From: Plecoglossus altivelis | Lineage: Eukaryota > Chordata > Actinopteri > Osmeriformes > Plecoglossidae | Length of the DNA stretch: 64,000 nt | Direction: 5' to 3' | Assembly (NCBI GenBank): GCA_036571765.1 | Contig: BROE01000013.1 | Coordinates: 6,705,008 to 6,769,007 of the forward strand | Shown here: one piece after another, positions 12,690 through 26,246 of the stretch | Position numbering within the stretch: the stretch's first letter is position 1 | Layout: every line of letters starts with the position of its first letter | Translations under genes and position numbers: made by a program | Notes under the pieces: model-generated | What the model saw: only the letters and a program-made list of their open reading frames with translations | Told to the model about the DNA's origin: nothing | The model's database searches: none

Positions 12690-13560
12690 AATTATCTTCC
12701 TGAGAGTCCATCTAACTGCGCGCTCAGTATGCATATTCATAAGACACAGCGGCCGGTTGTGACACTGATTGATATAATAATTTTTCTGGTCTGTGTCCAC
12801 TTTCACTCGGAAACGCACCACCGGTTCCGGAGCAGGAAGTTACATCGCGCCAGTGACCAGCATTCTCTCATCACCAATGACCAGTTTACACTTATTGGTC
12901 ATACAAAAAACAGATAGGTTCGGTTGTTTTAAGGATGTGGAGTTTTTCTATCATTTAATTTATCTGCTAATAAATCGATAACAGACAAGGTAAATGAAAC
13001 ATGGCATTGCAAATACTGCAATTAAAACGTGAAAGATCAAGCTCGCACAATAATAATAATAACAATAATAAATAGCCAAATAAAGGGCCTACATTAAAAA
13101 AACTATTGATCTTATAACATATTTTCCGGAGACTCATGGATAAAGCAGTCTTCCCCGTAAACATTAGAGCATGCTCACTCTAAATATTGATGATTGTGTC
13201 TAGTGTTCAGTAGATGTTTGTTGCTATGGGACCTGGAACAATTTCTCTTGATCATAAGGATTCAATTGAAATGCCACTGAAGGGAGGGTGATCGTGTTCA
13301 AAGCTTAGGGCCTCCTCTGATCGCTGCATGAAATTACGGATTAAAATGCTTCTCTAGAAACAATGTAATCACGCCTGCCTATGTCACCATACGTGTCCAA
13401 CCTGCTCCCGGTTGCACAGAGCAAATGGAATGCATTAGCCAACATTTCGCTTAGAGCTACCCAGAGCCCTTTTTCTTCAGGGGCATGGCGTGTCAGTTAT
13501 TTCGCCGCACTTTAAATGGATGTCCTCGTGGTTAATGAGTAATAATCAACAGTGACTCCC
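12690..13560. promoter_or_regulatory. candidate conserved enhancer block downstream of irx3
   Basis: A stretch with little simple repeat, many AT-rich homeodomain-type cores (TTGATATAATAA near 12769, GGTTAATGAGTAATAAT near 13531) and intact CpGs, about 2-3 kb past the irx3 poly(A) site. No coding frame persists across it, and an AAT run interrupts it near 13050. Enhancer function is inferred from position in the irx3-fto interval and from texture only. Confidence 0.3.
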
Positions 13561-14616
13561 CTTTTTATTTCGTTGCTCCCAGCGACGTTAACTACAGCGA
13601 GTGATACGCCAGAGAGTAGGGTGATCTTAAATAGCATAGGGATAAAAGGGAAACACACAAGCTGGTGCGCTCAAACTCGTGGCTCAGCGCTGAAGATACT
13701 GCTGATGTTGGCCTATTTCCACCTTCCGAATGTCATTTACAAAAGGCAGGCGAATGGCACACTTTGATCCGAAAAGGATGGTTTTCAAATAACATTACGG
13801 AGTGTTTATGATTAACAAACGAAACTCATACAGGTACGTTTGTAATGGTTATGGAACAGACGTGTTTATTTTGTTGCATACCAGGCTGAAACTGTGGGAA
13901 ACATAGATTCCATTGACAAAGTGCAAATAGATGGCATTTCAGGCCATCACTAATCACATTGCGTTTGTGGTCATGGGTGTTGTTCACTGCTGTTCACTGA
14001 TTTCCACTGTCAATGAATTAAGACAGAGTTACATAGCTACACATGGGGAATAAGGAATGCATTGTTGAATACTGATTTGAAAGGGGAAAAGGACCTGGAA
14101 GATGGAATCATTAAAAAGAAATCTAATCTGTCTTTCTGGGTGCCCATTGATCCGGAGAGGGGGATGGTCGTGCCAGGGCTGCAGAAATAGAGAGAGAGAG
14201 AGAGAAAAAAAGAGAGAGAGGCGAGAGAGAGAGAGAGTAGCCAATGGAGCCATCAGAGGCCTGTGTGAATGGACAAGAGCCGTGGAGTAAATAAACACAA
14301 GAGCAGTCCAATAGAGGGGCCAGAGGTTTCCTGTGAAAGAGGAGGCTGCTCCACATAAAGAGGGTCAGCCTCGTGTTTTCACCTCGTCCACTCCTCCTGT
14401 CATCCCTGCCTCCCCCCACCACCAACTCCCCCCCGGCCCTCGCCCCCCAGGCCTGTGGCCACTCTGGCCACACCCCTCCGCTTGCCACGGAGACGGAAAC
14501 ACAATGTCACCCATATCCTTTGGTGGCCCTGGTCAGAGTCTTTGAAGCAGCCACTGGTCTTTTGTCCAGTTGGGCTTACATCCCTTTTATGAGCCACTGC
14601 TGACCCACACACACGC

Positions 14617-14653
<37 letters not shown>

Positions 14654-16229
14654 TACGTACATACACACAGCCCGGCAGACCGAGAGAGCCATGCCCTTTA
14701 ACACGCACCCAGCCGGGGTGTTAGCAGACCGCAGTAGGAGCAAAGATCTACTCACTGAACACATGTCCCACACTATGGCTATCTCTGTACACAGGCTTGC
14801 AGGCTGCCCTGCTCCAATTGTACTATTATTGACTTGACACAATGGAGTTTGAAAAGAGGCAGAAATCCTGCTTTTTCTTCTCAGTTTTCCCCTTCCCCTC
14901 CTCTGTCAGAGATATGCAACTCCTGTGCCCAATGCATGTTTTAGTACTCCATATTTATTATTGAGTGTAGAAGTGTCGTAGAGACATGTTTCAGAACGGG
15001 GTGAGAGAGGGAAAAAGAGCAAGAGGGGGTTGTTGTGGTTCCCTGGGCCGAATGGGGGACAAAAGGGCAGAGAGGAGTGACATTCTCTGGGGCCGGAGCG
15101 GGAGAGAGGGAGGGCACTGATTTCATGCCTATTGTTGATGGAGGTTAGAGAGAGGAATTCTTTCACTGAATCCGAAAGGCAACAAGTGGGGAATGGGCGA
15201 CAGGCGGACAGAGAGAGAGGCGTTGGGGCTTTGGCCGTTCACCCAGCTGAAAGATTGTGCTTTTCTCAGACCCTTCAGATGCATCCCTCAGATTGGCCCA
15301 AGTTACAGAGCAATTATGGAAATGTAGCTTTGAAGCCGAGCACAGCTCTCTTCATGCTCTTCCCCATTGACAAAGCACAGGCTATAGGGGACTTTTATAT
15401 TCCCCTTTCTAAAACATGGTTGTACATCGTTGTTCCTCCCCATGCATGTGTTCCTACTTTTACCTTACTTAGTCAAAAGAGTTGTAAGTGCATCTGTCCT
15501 TGCAGATTACACTGAAAACGGACATAAAAGATACGTCCAAGAAATATTTGGATGTGAGTGTGAGGACTGTTTTTTGGGTTAGCATATGGCTAAGTGATTC
15601 TCTGTATTCTCTGACTAAAGGGTTCTGTATCGACTGTTTATTCAGGGGATGAGCAGAGGGTGGGTTTGTAAAATGGCTAGCCTCATAGCTGTGGGGAACA
15701 GCTGCGTGGTTTTACCAGCAAGACATCTCCGGACCCCCCCCCCCCCCCCCCTCCCCCTTCCAACTACCCTCCATAACACGTCACTAACAGAGCCACAGCA
15801 ACTAGCAGCCCTGCGCTTTCTCAGCTTTGTACATTAGTCAGCGGTGTAGCACAGAATTTAGCCGTGGCGTGTGAACTAATAAGACACATTTTCCCCCTGC
15901 TTTTGAGATCATCACAAGGGAGTGAGGTCTATAGCAGGCCAGGGGCCGGGGACGCTCCGACACAGCAGAGCTCTTGTACAACAGAACCCTTACACTCAGA
16001 GCACATATGACAAATGCCAATACTCAGCCTTTCACTCATCACTGTTAATGAGAGGACATATTTTGGACATTTGCAATATTTGTACAGACTTCATACATTA
16101 TACAGGCCTCTGTGTTCACAGAGCGTCTGGCTCAGGAGGACAAGAGAAAAACTCCTTGACTTCACTGGCTGCTGAAGGAAACTTAATAAATTCTTCCTCC
16201 TTGGAACACTGTCAAACAAGTCCTTTCTA

Positions 16230-16720
16230 ACATCTTCCATGAATACATTAAAGGCGTGCTTGATTGATTAGAGACCCTAGCGAGAGGGTGAGCCGATGAA
16301 CCAACTCCCTCGGCGTGATTAATAGACTTTATTAAGAGAGTCCTCTCCTTTTTTAATGATGGTAATGTAATGGAGGGCGAAGAGTGGGCCCGCTATCACG
16401 CCCGCCCTCCTCCTCTTTGATCGTCTTTCCGTTTACATTCGTTCATTTGCGGTATCTCCATCGGGCCATATCCATCACATCGCTATCAGCGGCACGCAGA
16501 GGGAGTCTGAAGGTTCTCCACATCGGCCACTCGGACCGCACACGCAAGGATTTGGTCCCAGCTTGCCTACGTGTCACAGTGTGCAATGCAAAAGCAGTCA
16601 TCGGTCCACTCTCTTTTGGGAACGGTCAATCCTTTGACCGATTTGAAGGCTATGCGGTTGCGAGCCGCACGGAAATGACTCACTTCTCACAAATGATCCC
16701 CATCACGACCCATGTGTGGA
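16230..16720. promoter_or_regulatory. candidate conserved enhancer block
   Basis: A non-repetitive block with clustered homeodomain-type sites between about 16255 and 16370 (GATTGATTAG, GTGATTAATAG, TTTAATGATGGTAATG), followed by CpG-containing sequence. An open frame from 16384 covers part of it but matches no known protein. The nearest gene is irx3, 5.5 kb upstream. Inference from texture and context. Confidence 0.3.
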
Positions 16721-19282
16721 TTTCCTCGTTTGCGCACCTGGCCTTAGTCACGTGAGACTGCGAGGGGGTGTTCACGTTTGCTCATGCTTGAGAGACCTTG
16801 AGTGCAAAACAGGAGCTTCAAAGTCAAACAAATAAGATTGTCAGCATTACAGTGACCGGACTGGCAGGGCAGTGAGGTAATGTTGAACTGTCTAGCAGGA
16901 AATTAGCTAGCCTCCTCTACCTCCTAACAGCTTATCAGTATGACACAGAAACAACAATTCTCCAGCAGTTGTGGACGAAGCTGACAGCCCTTATCAACGT
17001 GTTGTGTTGTGCAATACAGGACTGCGGGTCATTTCTTCAAACACGAAACCCACAGATACGACTATTACAGCAGGAACCAGACAGGTTATGTTTGCTTGAC
17101 TAGAGCAACTAGACGAATACACTTCCAGTCATGGCATCAGTAGCCGCTCTACTCCTCTGGCCGTTGTTAAAGCCGGCCAAGGGGGTCGATACTGCAGGTG
17201 TGAGGCCCTACCAGTGTCATGATGAGTACTACGAGATCGGAGATGTAAACGTTGATATTGATTTTCCTCCCTTCGATACGGCGAGGGAGGATGCGGGAGC
17301 ACAGTCTGCCGCGGCCTCGTTTCCGCGGAAGTGGCTAGCGTTAGCCCACGTTAACGAAGGCTGGTATGGCGGTGCGAAGTTGCGCCATCTTCATGCAAAG
17401 TGTTTAATATTTGCTGGAAAGGTTTGAATTCTGGACTTCTGTAATTCACAGTTCGATGACCTGGTTTGCCAGGGCTAATGAACTTTTCAGTCCGGCAAAC
17501 CTTGTTTGGGACAGGCGGTAGCGAAGGCACTCCATTTTCCCTGACTTGCCTTTGTGCTCAGATAGACTTGTTGTCAGCCACATTGTCGGTCACTCCACCG
17601 TGACACTTCTTAGTCTGATAATGGCATTGCCATGCAAATGAGAGGAGAGGAGAGTGCTGTGACCAATTGTGTGTTCAACCATATGTGATGGTGTGTACAG
17701 AGCAGAGTTAGTGACTCCGTTTTTGCACTGCGATATTAGGGAAAACCAGCTCCTAGTGTCCAGGGACATACTATGCATTAGCTACCATACCTACTTGTAT
17801 CAGTAATGTATTTGAACAAAGCAATACTTTTCCTCCCACCATGGCCAAACTAAACCTTGCCAGGGATGACAGGAAGCAGGAAGCAGTGGAAGAAGCGCAT
17901 GGGCGAGCTGAGCACCAACCGGGAATGTTCCCCCGCCAAACCCCAGCTGAGAGCCGCCTCCCCAGCCTTTGTCCCGTGCCGAGACGTTGCACCATGATGT
18001 GGCTCTCTCCAAAATGGGAACGGGGAGGGGTGGGGGGTGGGTGGGCACTGTGTCACTTTGTCCCCCTTCAGAGGGGGCAGTCCTCACCGCCCCTGCTGTT
18101 GTCATGCTAAGGAAGCGGCACTCACTGGAACTGTACCCCCATTCATCCAGACTGTACCCCCACAGCAGCACACCCACATCACAGTCCCCTGCCGTCACAA
18201 ACATGGCAGCCACATTCGATTTGCCTTTGCTAATGTCCATGCTTCCTTTTAAAGACAAAAGCTGGGGTGTTTCCTCCAGAAATTAGCTGTGCTTAGTGGA
18301 TAATGCATAAGTGTATGCATGGTTAGCTGATGAGAAACGGGTTGGAGTTTGCTCCTTGATATCCCCCGGGATTATCACCACTGAGTAGCACTTCCGTCAT
18401 CCGTGATGGACCATGAGAACAGCCATGCCTAATGTCATTTTACAGGTAGGCAAAGCAGGAGATTGGGGAGTAATTGCGAGTCATAACAGATAGCTCTTTT
18501 GGAATCCCCTGAGACCGCTCTTCTTCAATCTCCAACTCCCTAACCGAGGCTCAGCATATTTGCTGTGCGCTAACGAAATATACAAGGGATGCACTGTGAC
18601 CTTTGCACTCTGCTGAAGGTCACAAGCTTCCTTTGCATACACAGACGAGGTCCTCTTCCGGAAATGATAAGACAAACAGGGGAGGAGAGGTAAGGTCAGC
18701 GAGTTAAACCAACAGCTGAAATGACAGTTAATTGGCCTGAGGGCAGTGTAACTGTCATCCATTTCCCCAGGAGGACAGGAGAAATTCCTCTGGCCTTCTC
18801 CCTCTCTCTCTCTCCCCCCATCCATCTCCTTCGTCCTCATCTATATAATTTAAACACCAAAAAAAAGCACATTTTCTGCCTCTTCCCTCATAAAACTGTC
18901 TCCCACAGTTCAACCAATGGAAGGCGTGGGGATACTGATTATATTGCCTCAATCAGATTATTATTTCATCATTATTGTTTACTTCACGGTGATACACAAT
19001 AAAGACTGTGACAAGTGAGGAGTTGAAATGTCAAAGTGAATTAGAATCGCACGCAAACGCTGGCTATGAATCAATTGGCAGAGTGGCATATTCAGCTGAA
19101 AGGTCCCTCCTTCTAATTGCTTGCATCCTACCAGCAGTTAGGGGTGTCGCTGCCACCAGCATCTGACGGACAGTTGGACTTGAGGTGGACAGAACAGCGT
19201 GAATGTATGAATCATCCAGTGCTTGCTGTAATGCGTTATTCAGTGCAGTTTGTGACAGGATAGCAATGGGGTTCTTTGGCCC

Positions 19283-19283
<1 letters not shown>

Positions 19284-19324
<41 letters not shown>

Positions 19325-19348
19325 GCGTGTGTGTGTGTGTGTGTGTTG
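19284..19348. repeat. (GT)n microsatellite
   Basis: A GT run of about 37 bp, a short CGTGGC interruption, then more GT. The long minus-strand frames across it read the repeat as His-Thr and are not genes. Confidence 0.95.
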
Positions 19349-22300
19349 TGCCAGCAAGAAGCAGTGAATGGTTTTTACCAGAGTCTGTCGTACTGATTTG
19401 CAGGACCCGCCAGCAGCTGCGTCCCTGAAAGGCGCCACGAGAAGGAGTGGCGTGTGGGCGATACTGGATCTTCTGCCCGACAAACTGCAGCAATACCTCT
19501 GCACGATCAGCTGGCACACGGCATGGGTCATCGGCTGCAGCCCCTCCCTCTGCAGCCCCTGTCGTTGCCAGGGTGGGTTTTGGGTCCCCACTCCCCCATA
19601 TCCCCACGAGCCCACTCCAAGCGGCGCCCTGACCGAATACAAGGGAGCGGCATCGGAGGGAAGGGCGGCCCCTCAAGGCAACGGAATATTGGTGCGGTTG
19701 TAGAGTTAGGTTGACGAAGACAGGAAGAAAAAAAATCTTTAGCAAGAAATTGAGGATGTTAAGGGCGAGGTGTGGGGGTTGGCGTGGGTATAGGTGAGAA
19801 GGATGTTAGGAAGGAAGTCACAGTGGGACCTCTAACTCCCAGGGTCCATCTGGGACTCGGCAGGAGGGGATCCATCAGTGACAGACAGGTGTTCCTCAGC
19901 AGACACCCTAATCCCCACCCCCCCCCCAGACCCCCTCCCAAAACAGCTCTACTCTGGGGCACAGTGAGACTCCATTCCAGGGCCTCTTTCTGCTGCACTC
20001 TAGTCCTACTAAACGATCCCTTCCTTCTGTCCCGTACCCTGATTTCACCCTTTCTATCTCCTTCGTGCTGACACCTCATCACACTTTCCTCTTTGACATG
20101 GGGGTCAGTGTATGGCGTGAGATCTCAACAACCACAAACTCTGAATTTACGTGTCAACAGATATCTTCCACCACCTCCCCGGAACCCCCCTTAAAAGAGA
20201 CAGAGAGAGGGAGGGCGATGGGAGAAGGCGGAGGAAAGAACGAGAACCTTTTCTATTATTATCGAAGTTGGCTTTCATGGCTGCCGTTGATAGTTTAACA
20301 TCCCCAAAATGACAATCCATAACTCAAACATTGAAAGGTTACTACAGTACAGATACTGGGGTGAATTGAGCAAGCTTGTCTCTTTTCAAAGTTTCCAAAC
20401 CACATGTGTAACAAGCTCATAAAATCTACTCCCCTCCCTCCACAAGCCCATCTCAACCACCCATCTTCAGCAGGTGGAGACGACCAAGGTGGGTTTGGCA
20501 CACTGGAAGAAGGAGGCTGAAGACACCCAGGTGCCCTTCTTTTGAGACTCAACTCACCTCAGTAGTAACAAACCGAGGCCTGTCAACACAGCACATGGGC
20601 TAGCCAGTGGTAGGTTGCAGGAAGTGGATAGCGTGGCTGAGTGAATGCCAGAGAAATGTTAAACAGGGGGAGGGTGCTTGATCCTGCTTCTGAGAGGCAG
20701 CAGGTCCAGGTAGACAGAGCTGGTTCCCAGCATGCACCTCTACAGTAGGTCGGAGGTCAACACGAGACACCATAGCTCTGCGGTTGATTTCATCATAGGT
20801 GTTTTGTTTTTCTACTGATAAGACAACCGGGTATTGACCTGACTGGGCCATTGGGTCATGTTTTGATCTGGAGTTAACAGACAATTGAGAACAGAGAGAG
20901 GTCAGAGAAAGAGTTTTTGCATCCTTGTTCGTCTGCGCTCGTCGCCCTGCAACAATACGCAGGAGATTAGGACGGTCAAATCACATTGAGTCATTTGCAT
21001 ACAAATGGGCCACTTTGCTGTTTTTATCGCAGAGTGGAGCAGACAAACCACATGATCACGAGTTTGCGGGTTTGGGGTGATGAAGATAAGGAGCGTGCTC
21101 TGTTGAGAACGGAAAAGCACATCCAGATGACTGGGACACGACACTGTTCCACAATATTACCTCAAGAGATGAGCGCAGCACGGTTTACAGTGTGTGTAAT
21201 CTAAAATGAGATGACTCCATGCAGAGCTACAAATTAAATAAAGGAGCAGTCTGGATGCCATTATCATTTCTGCCATTGCCGACATCTTTGTATCATTTAA
21301 ATGACAAAATAAATATGAACACCGCAGTATCAAACACGGGCCTAACCAGTATTTGTTCTGTGGGAACGCTCAGAGAAATGAAAAGATAGCACAGTAAACA
21401 CAGATTTTTCTGACTTAAATTTGAGAGCGGCACATACGTTTTTGGGCGCAGTAATGACTGTCAGATTTGTTTTGCGATACATGTTTTAATGAGCTTCAAC
21501 AGGGTACAGATGGCATAGCACAAGTTATTTCCCCCAACCAGTCCCTGGGGATGAAATCTAAGGTCAACAAACGGACAAACTAATAGCTACTGGTTCCAGT
21601 GTGGCTTTGTCCTAGGTAATGACAACATTAACAAAGCAGTGTTAGCAATAGCAAACATTGTTTAAAGTCCCTGGACAGACTTGCATCTGAATCAAACTGC
21701 CGACATTTATAGTTGTGGTTGAACTGTGTTCATGACTCACACGTGGTTAGAGGACCCCCACCGCCAATCTCGCCAATGGTCTCCCTCATCCTCTCCCCAT
21801 CTCCTCCAAGCTCGTCCAAGCCTCATCTGTTGTGGCTTCTCCAATCCCAGACTAGTGCCTCCATCCCCGGGTCTATTCCCATCACAAAGGACATTTTCCA
21901 CATCTCCAGCCAGGTCCAGACGCAATTTATTGGAGTCCTCGACCAAAATGTAATTTTCACCATGTTGGTTTTGAGAAGCAATGGGAGTAAAGGAGAGGTT
22001 TGGTGCTGGAGAGTGATGTCTACCCAGCTGGTCTGGAGGAATAGCAGGCTCCAACACCAATACCCCAAAGCCACACAGACAGCATTGTGATTTATTAGCG
22101 CATTTATTGCGACAGAGAGAGAGAAAGTGAAAGAGCACCTTCAGAAAGAATAACAGTATAATTGAGCCTGTCTCCCATGTTGCAGAACAACAAAGCATCG
22201 CAGGTGGGTTTGAAGACGAGAGAGGTTTATGTTTTATGAAGACTTCAAAAATAATTACGAAGAAAATAAGTGGCAGGACTCACGGGGTGTCCAGAAACTT

Positions 22301-22848
22301 GACAAGATATGTCCTTGAATTCGTTAGAGGAAAATATTCAGTAGCTTCTTACTGCACTGTGAAATTGTTCCCAATAAACCTTACATATATAACACAACAT
22401 ACTCTGAAGCATGCTGGCGAATCGAAGGTAGATTTACTGGAGAGGGTCTGAGGGGTGCTGTTGTGCTATCATGGATACACATTTCAAGCAATGATGGAGA
22501 TCATTTGGACTCTAAAACATCTCCGAGCTCCAAATGGTTTTCCTGGGACAGACTTTTAGCCTAACCTTGGCACTTGTCTCTAACAGATAATGGTTTCCAT
22601 GAAAGAGGCAATGGTGGAGGAGAGCATGAAGAAATGCTCTGAAGTTGTTCTGTAGAGGAGAACAGGCCACTCCATTGTGGAGTAAATGTACCTTCTAAAA
22701 GCCAGGAAAAGATATGTAATGGAGGTGCTGTCTCATAATGTGGTCACATATGGGACATGCACAGACTTCAAGGAGACACCAGAAACAGAGAGATGGTTAA
22801 CTGCCAGGAATGTGTTTTAGAGAGTAGAAGAATAGGACTTGGAATGGA

Positions 22849-22861
22849 CTAGAGAGAGAGA

Positions 22862-22907
<46 letters not shown>

Positions 22908-22935
22908 GGGAGAGAGAGATGGAGAGAGAGAACAA
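22849..22935. repeat. (GA)n microsatellite, imperfect
   Basis: GA repeats with scattered GGAGA and ATGG interruptions. The Ser/Leu- and Arg/Glu-rich frames on the two strands are translations of the repeat. Confidence 0.9.
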
Positions 22936-25900
22936 GAGAGAGAAAGATGGTAGAGAGGGAAAGGAGCAAGAAAGTCGACAGAGAGATTTGTGAGAGAAAC
23001 ACGAGAGACAGAAAGATAGACTGAGAGATAAAACCACAGTGACCACTAGGGAGGAGGCATGCATGTGCCCAGGCCAGATGATGGAGGGTGGGTGATGGTT
23101 TCACAACAACATGTTCCCCAATTCCAAACAGGGTTTCTAACTGTTCCATTCCATTTTCAGCCTCTGAGTCAGGGTGCCCTCTGGCCCCAGGGGACTGGCC
23201 AGATCCGGACCCTCATGTCCCTGTGACAATCCAGCCTGGCAAACCATAAGGATGTGTGACACTCACTGCCTGCGTTGAGCGTGTCACACCGCTGTGAGAA
23301 GTTACTGGCTTTACCTCCCTCACTCTCCATCCCTCCCCCGTTCTCACTTCCAGCCGCATGACCAAGCTAAATATACACACTTAAGCACTTACTCTGTTTC
23401 CTCTCTCGGCCCGCGTCCACTGTGCGTCCCCAGTGTCTTGAAAGCAGCAATAACAGCTGTGCTAACCTAGCTTAGCATTAGCATTAGCTCTAGGGAGCGG
23501 ACACGTCCGGTCTGATAAAAACAATCGGATGTTAACACAGTAAATTAGGCAGTCAGGATGTGTCCCCCCCAGAGATTAAGGAGCTGGAGAAGAGGGGGGA
23601 GGGTGGGCCCACAGGTTAATTGCGCAGAGACAGGCCCTTAGTCATAGGCTAACACAGGCCAGATAATAGCTCAGTCTCAGTGTTACGCAGTTGCTGCTGT
23701 CAACACGAGTTAAATAAAGTTTAGCGCCGTAATCGTAAGTGAGTGGTAGCGTTTAGGTTACAGTAAGTGCACTCTCCATCCCTGAAAAATTACCAGAACG
23801 ATATGAAACGTTGCTCCCGTACAAAATACCTCAAAGCAACTTTGAAAGGTTACACACTCGCACACACACACGGTCCTATACAAGCACACGGACACACAGA
23901 CATATGCAGGCACTCGCACACACGCTACGCTCCCCTATCCTATTTTGTGCAAACTCAATCAAATGATTTTTGAACAGCAATAAAGCAGACTTTATTTTGT
24001 TTGGCTGGGACGGCCAACCCGCGGCCTCCCCTACCCCCGCCGCAGCGGGATCAGCTTTCTCCCAGAATCCCACTGAAGCCCTGCCATGGCGGCTGGAGAC
24101 AATCAGCTGAAACGCTCCTTAGATATTCCTGCTCCTTTCAAAGCCCAAATTCAATTTATGGACACATTTATTACCATGTCTGTCAGTGACTAAAAGGGAG
24201 TTTCGTAATCAGGAGCACACATCTGATCTGGTCGCAGCAGGCAGCCCCCTTGGCCAATATGCAGTCTATTACACGGTCAGGGCCAGCCCATCCACAGAGT
24301 AAAAGGAAAACACGGGAAAACAAAAGACTAGGTAGTTAGACATGGGCTGGGGGACCTTTACATGTTGCATTTAAAAACTGATCTGATTTAGGAGTAGGGC
24401 CGTAGGGGGAAAATCTGTTAAGTCAGTATCGGAGCTGGGCCTTGCCACTTGACCTGGTGTATTGGGTAGCCCCTTGACCAAAACGACATGTAATCTTCAC
24501 AGACCTGTCAGTTATGCTATTATCAAGCGCATGAAGGAGGACACTTGCTGTCTATTGTCTTTCTGTTGGTCGCAAATTGACAAAGGTCATTACGAATTTG
24601 AAAGATGTGAGATGTGTTTGTGCTGTTGGCAGCTTTATGTCCTGAACAAACATTTTCCATTGTTCTTGTGTGATTTTTTTAAGTCTCCAAAAACGACATG
24701 AAGTCCACTTTTAAACTGCAGTAAAGCATACAGTGAGCAGCCTGTTAGGCCAGCTATAATAACACAGAGGCCTGAGCGATTTACTATCCCTGCTCTGCTT
24801 GTGAAACATGGAGTCTAATGAGAGCACTGCAGTCAGCACGTCACAGCACTCTGGAGCACAGAGCACAGACTGGACTAACCCACTAGTTGAGGACTGTGGT
24901 CTGTGTGTTTATGTGCGCGTACTATGTGTATGCTGTGTGTGTACGTGCAGATGTGTGTGCGTGCTTGTTTATGTGTCAGATGTGCGCGTGTGAGTCTGTG
25001 GATGTCTGAGTGTGTCTGCGTATGGGAGAGAGTGTGTGTGTTTGTGCTTGAACATCGGTCGACCACAGTGACACAGATGTCTGAAGAGCCACTGTTCACT
25101 CACAAACAGGTCCTTGCAGGGCGAGTGTCCCAGGAGACACACACCTTGCTCCCCAGCTATGAATCAATGTTGTCTCACAAAGGCCAGTTCAAACTCTCGC
25201 CAGTGCCCACAGCAATAAAACAGTTGAGAAAAAAAGAGAGGAGTGCAAGGAAAGCTCCCTCTAGAGGACAAACTAGGAGGGAATTCAGTTTAGGAAACGA
25301 AGCGTGTCCTTCATTAACCAAAAGATCCCATTTTACCAGGGGAGCGACACATTTAGTGGCGCGGGGGGCTCTGTGAACTCTCAAACGAGAAAGCTCCTCT
25401 GTGTGCCTTCCAGAGTAATTAGGGAGGCTATCACCTGACACTCACACAGGTAATGCTCTGGTCACCGGCCAGACACAGATTTCATCATGGTTCGACGGAC
25501 TGCCGCGCTGGAAAAATATGCGCAGAAACTGAAAACCGCATTTCCAAAAAATTGCCTGCTTGTCCCCTCTGTTGGTTTTGGATGAGGCCATGGCGCTGGA
25601 GCTCAGGGTTCCTGTATCCTGCGCCAGGATCCTTAAAACCTAGTAACTGATATCTCCTCCCCCCTCCCCCAAGCACGGCCTGAAACGTTCCTGTTATTAA
25701 AATGGAGCAAATCCCACCGGAATGTTTCACACATTTATTAGGTGTACGTCAAGGTGAGAGACAACATTGCTGAATTATGGACCTGATTTGGATCGGGGGA
25801 CTTGGACTTGGGGACGGAGGATTGGTGGAGGACCAGGAAAGAGAGAACAGGGAAGAAAGGAAGGAAAGAGGCAGAGTAGGAGAAGGAGGAGGAGAGTAGA

Positions 25901-26169
25901 AATGTCAAGTAAGTGACAGCTCTGCATGCCACTCCATAAATCTGTCCCCCCAGCATGTTCTCCTCCAACCACAGTGCCCCCTACAGTTAAGAAGCCCACA
26001 TGTCAAACTTTATGGACCCCTAATAGAAAATGCCAGAATTATAAATAAAATTGTATTAAGAGTCCCGCTGAGTGGAGTTCACAGTAAAAGATCAATGAGT
26101 AGAGGTCTGCGGGGAGTGGAGGACATTTCGGTGCCATGTGCAGAGTCTGCGAGCCGGCATGGCAGGCTA

Positions 26170-26246
26170 TCTCTCTTCTCTCTCTCTCTCTTCTCTCTCT
26201 CTCTTCTCTCTCTCTTTCTCTCTCTCTCTCCCCCCCTCTCTCTCTC
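26170..26246. repeat. (CT)n microsatellite, imperfect
   Basis: CT repeats broken at intervals by TTCTC, ending in a short C run. Confidence 0.9.

Larger units (their letters stand above)
11011..19283. other. irx3-fto intergenic region, proximal part
   Basis: No gene is recognised. The DNA is AT-rich to about 13 kb, with an AAT-type microsatellite near 13050-13072, then more balanced. It holds two non-repetitive enhancer-like blocks (12690-13560 and 16230-16720, listed separately), an isolated 98-codon frame at 17131-17427 (see findings), GA repeats near 14189-14237 and a CA repeat at 14605-14650. No transposase, reverse transcriptase or tRNA-like element was recognised. Confidence 0.6.

Noticed and set aside
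19064..19745. Minus-strand frames of 169 and 192 codons
   Set aside because: Both are held open by the GT microsatellite, read as His-Thr. The flanking residues match no family I know, and no exon boundaries support a gene.
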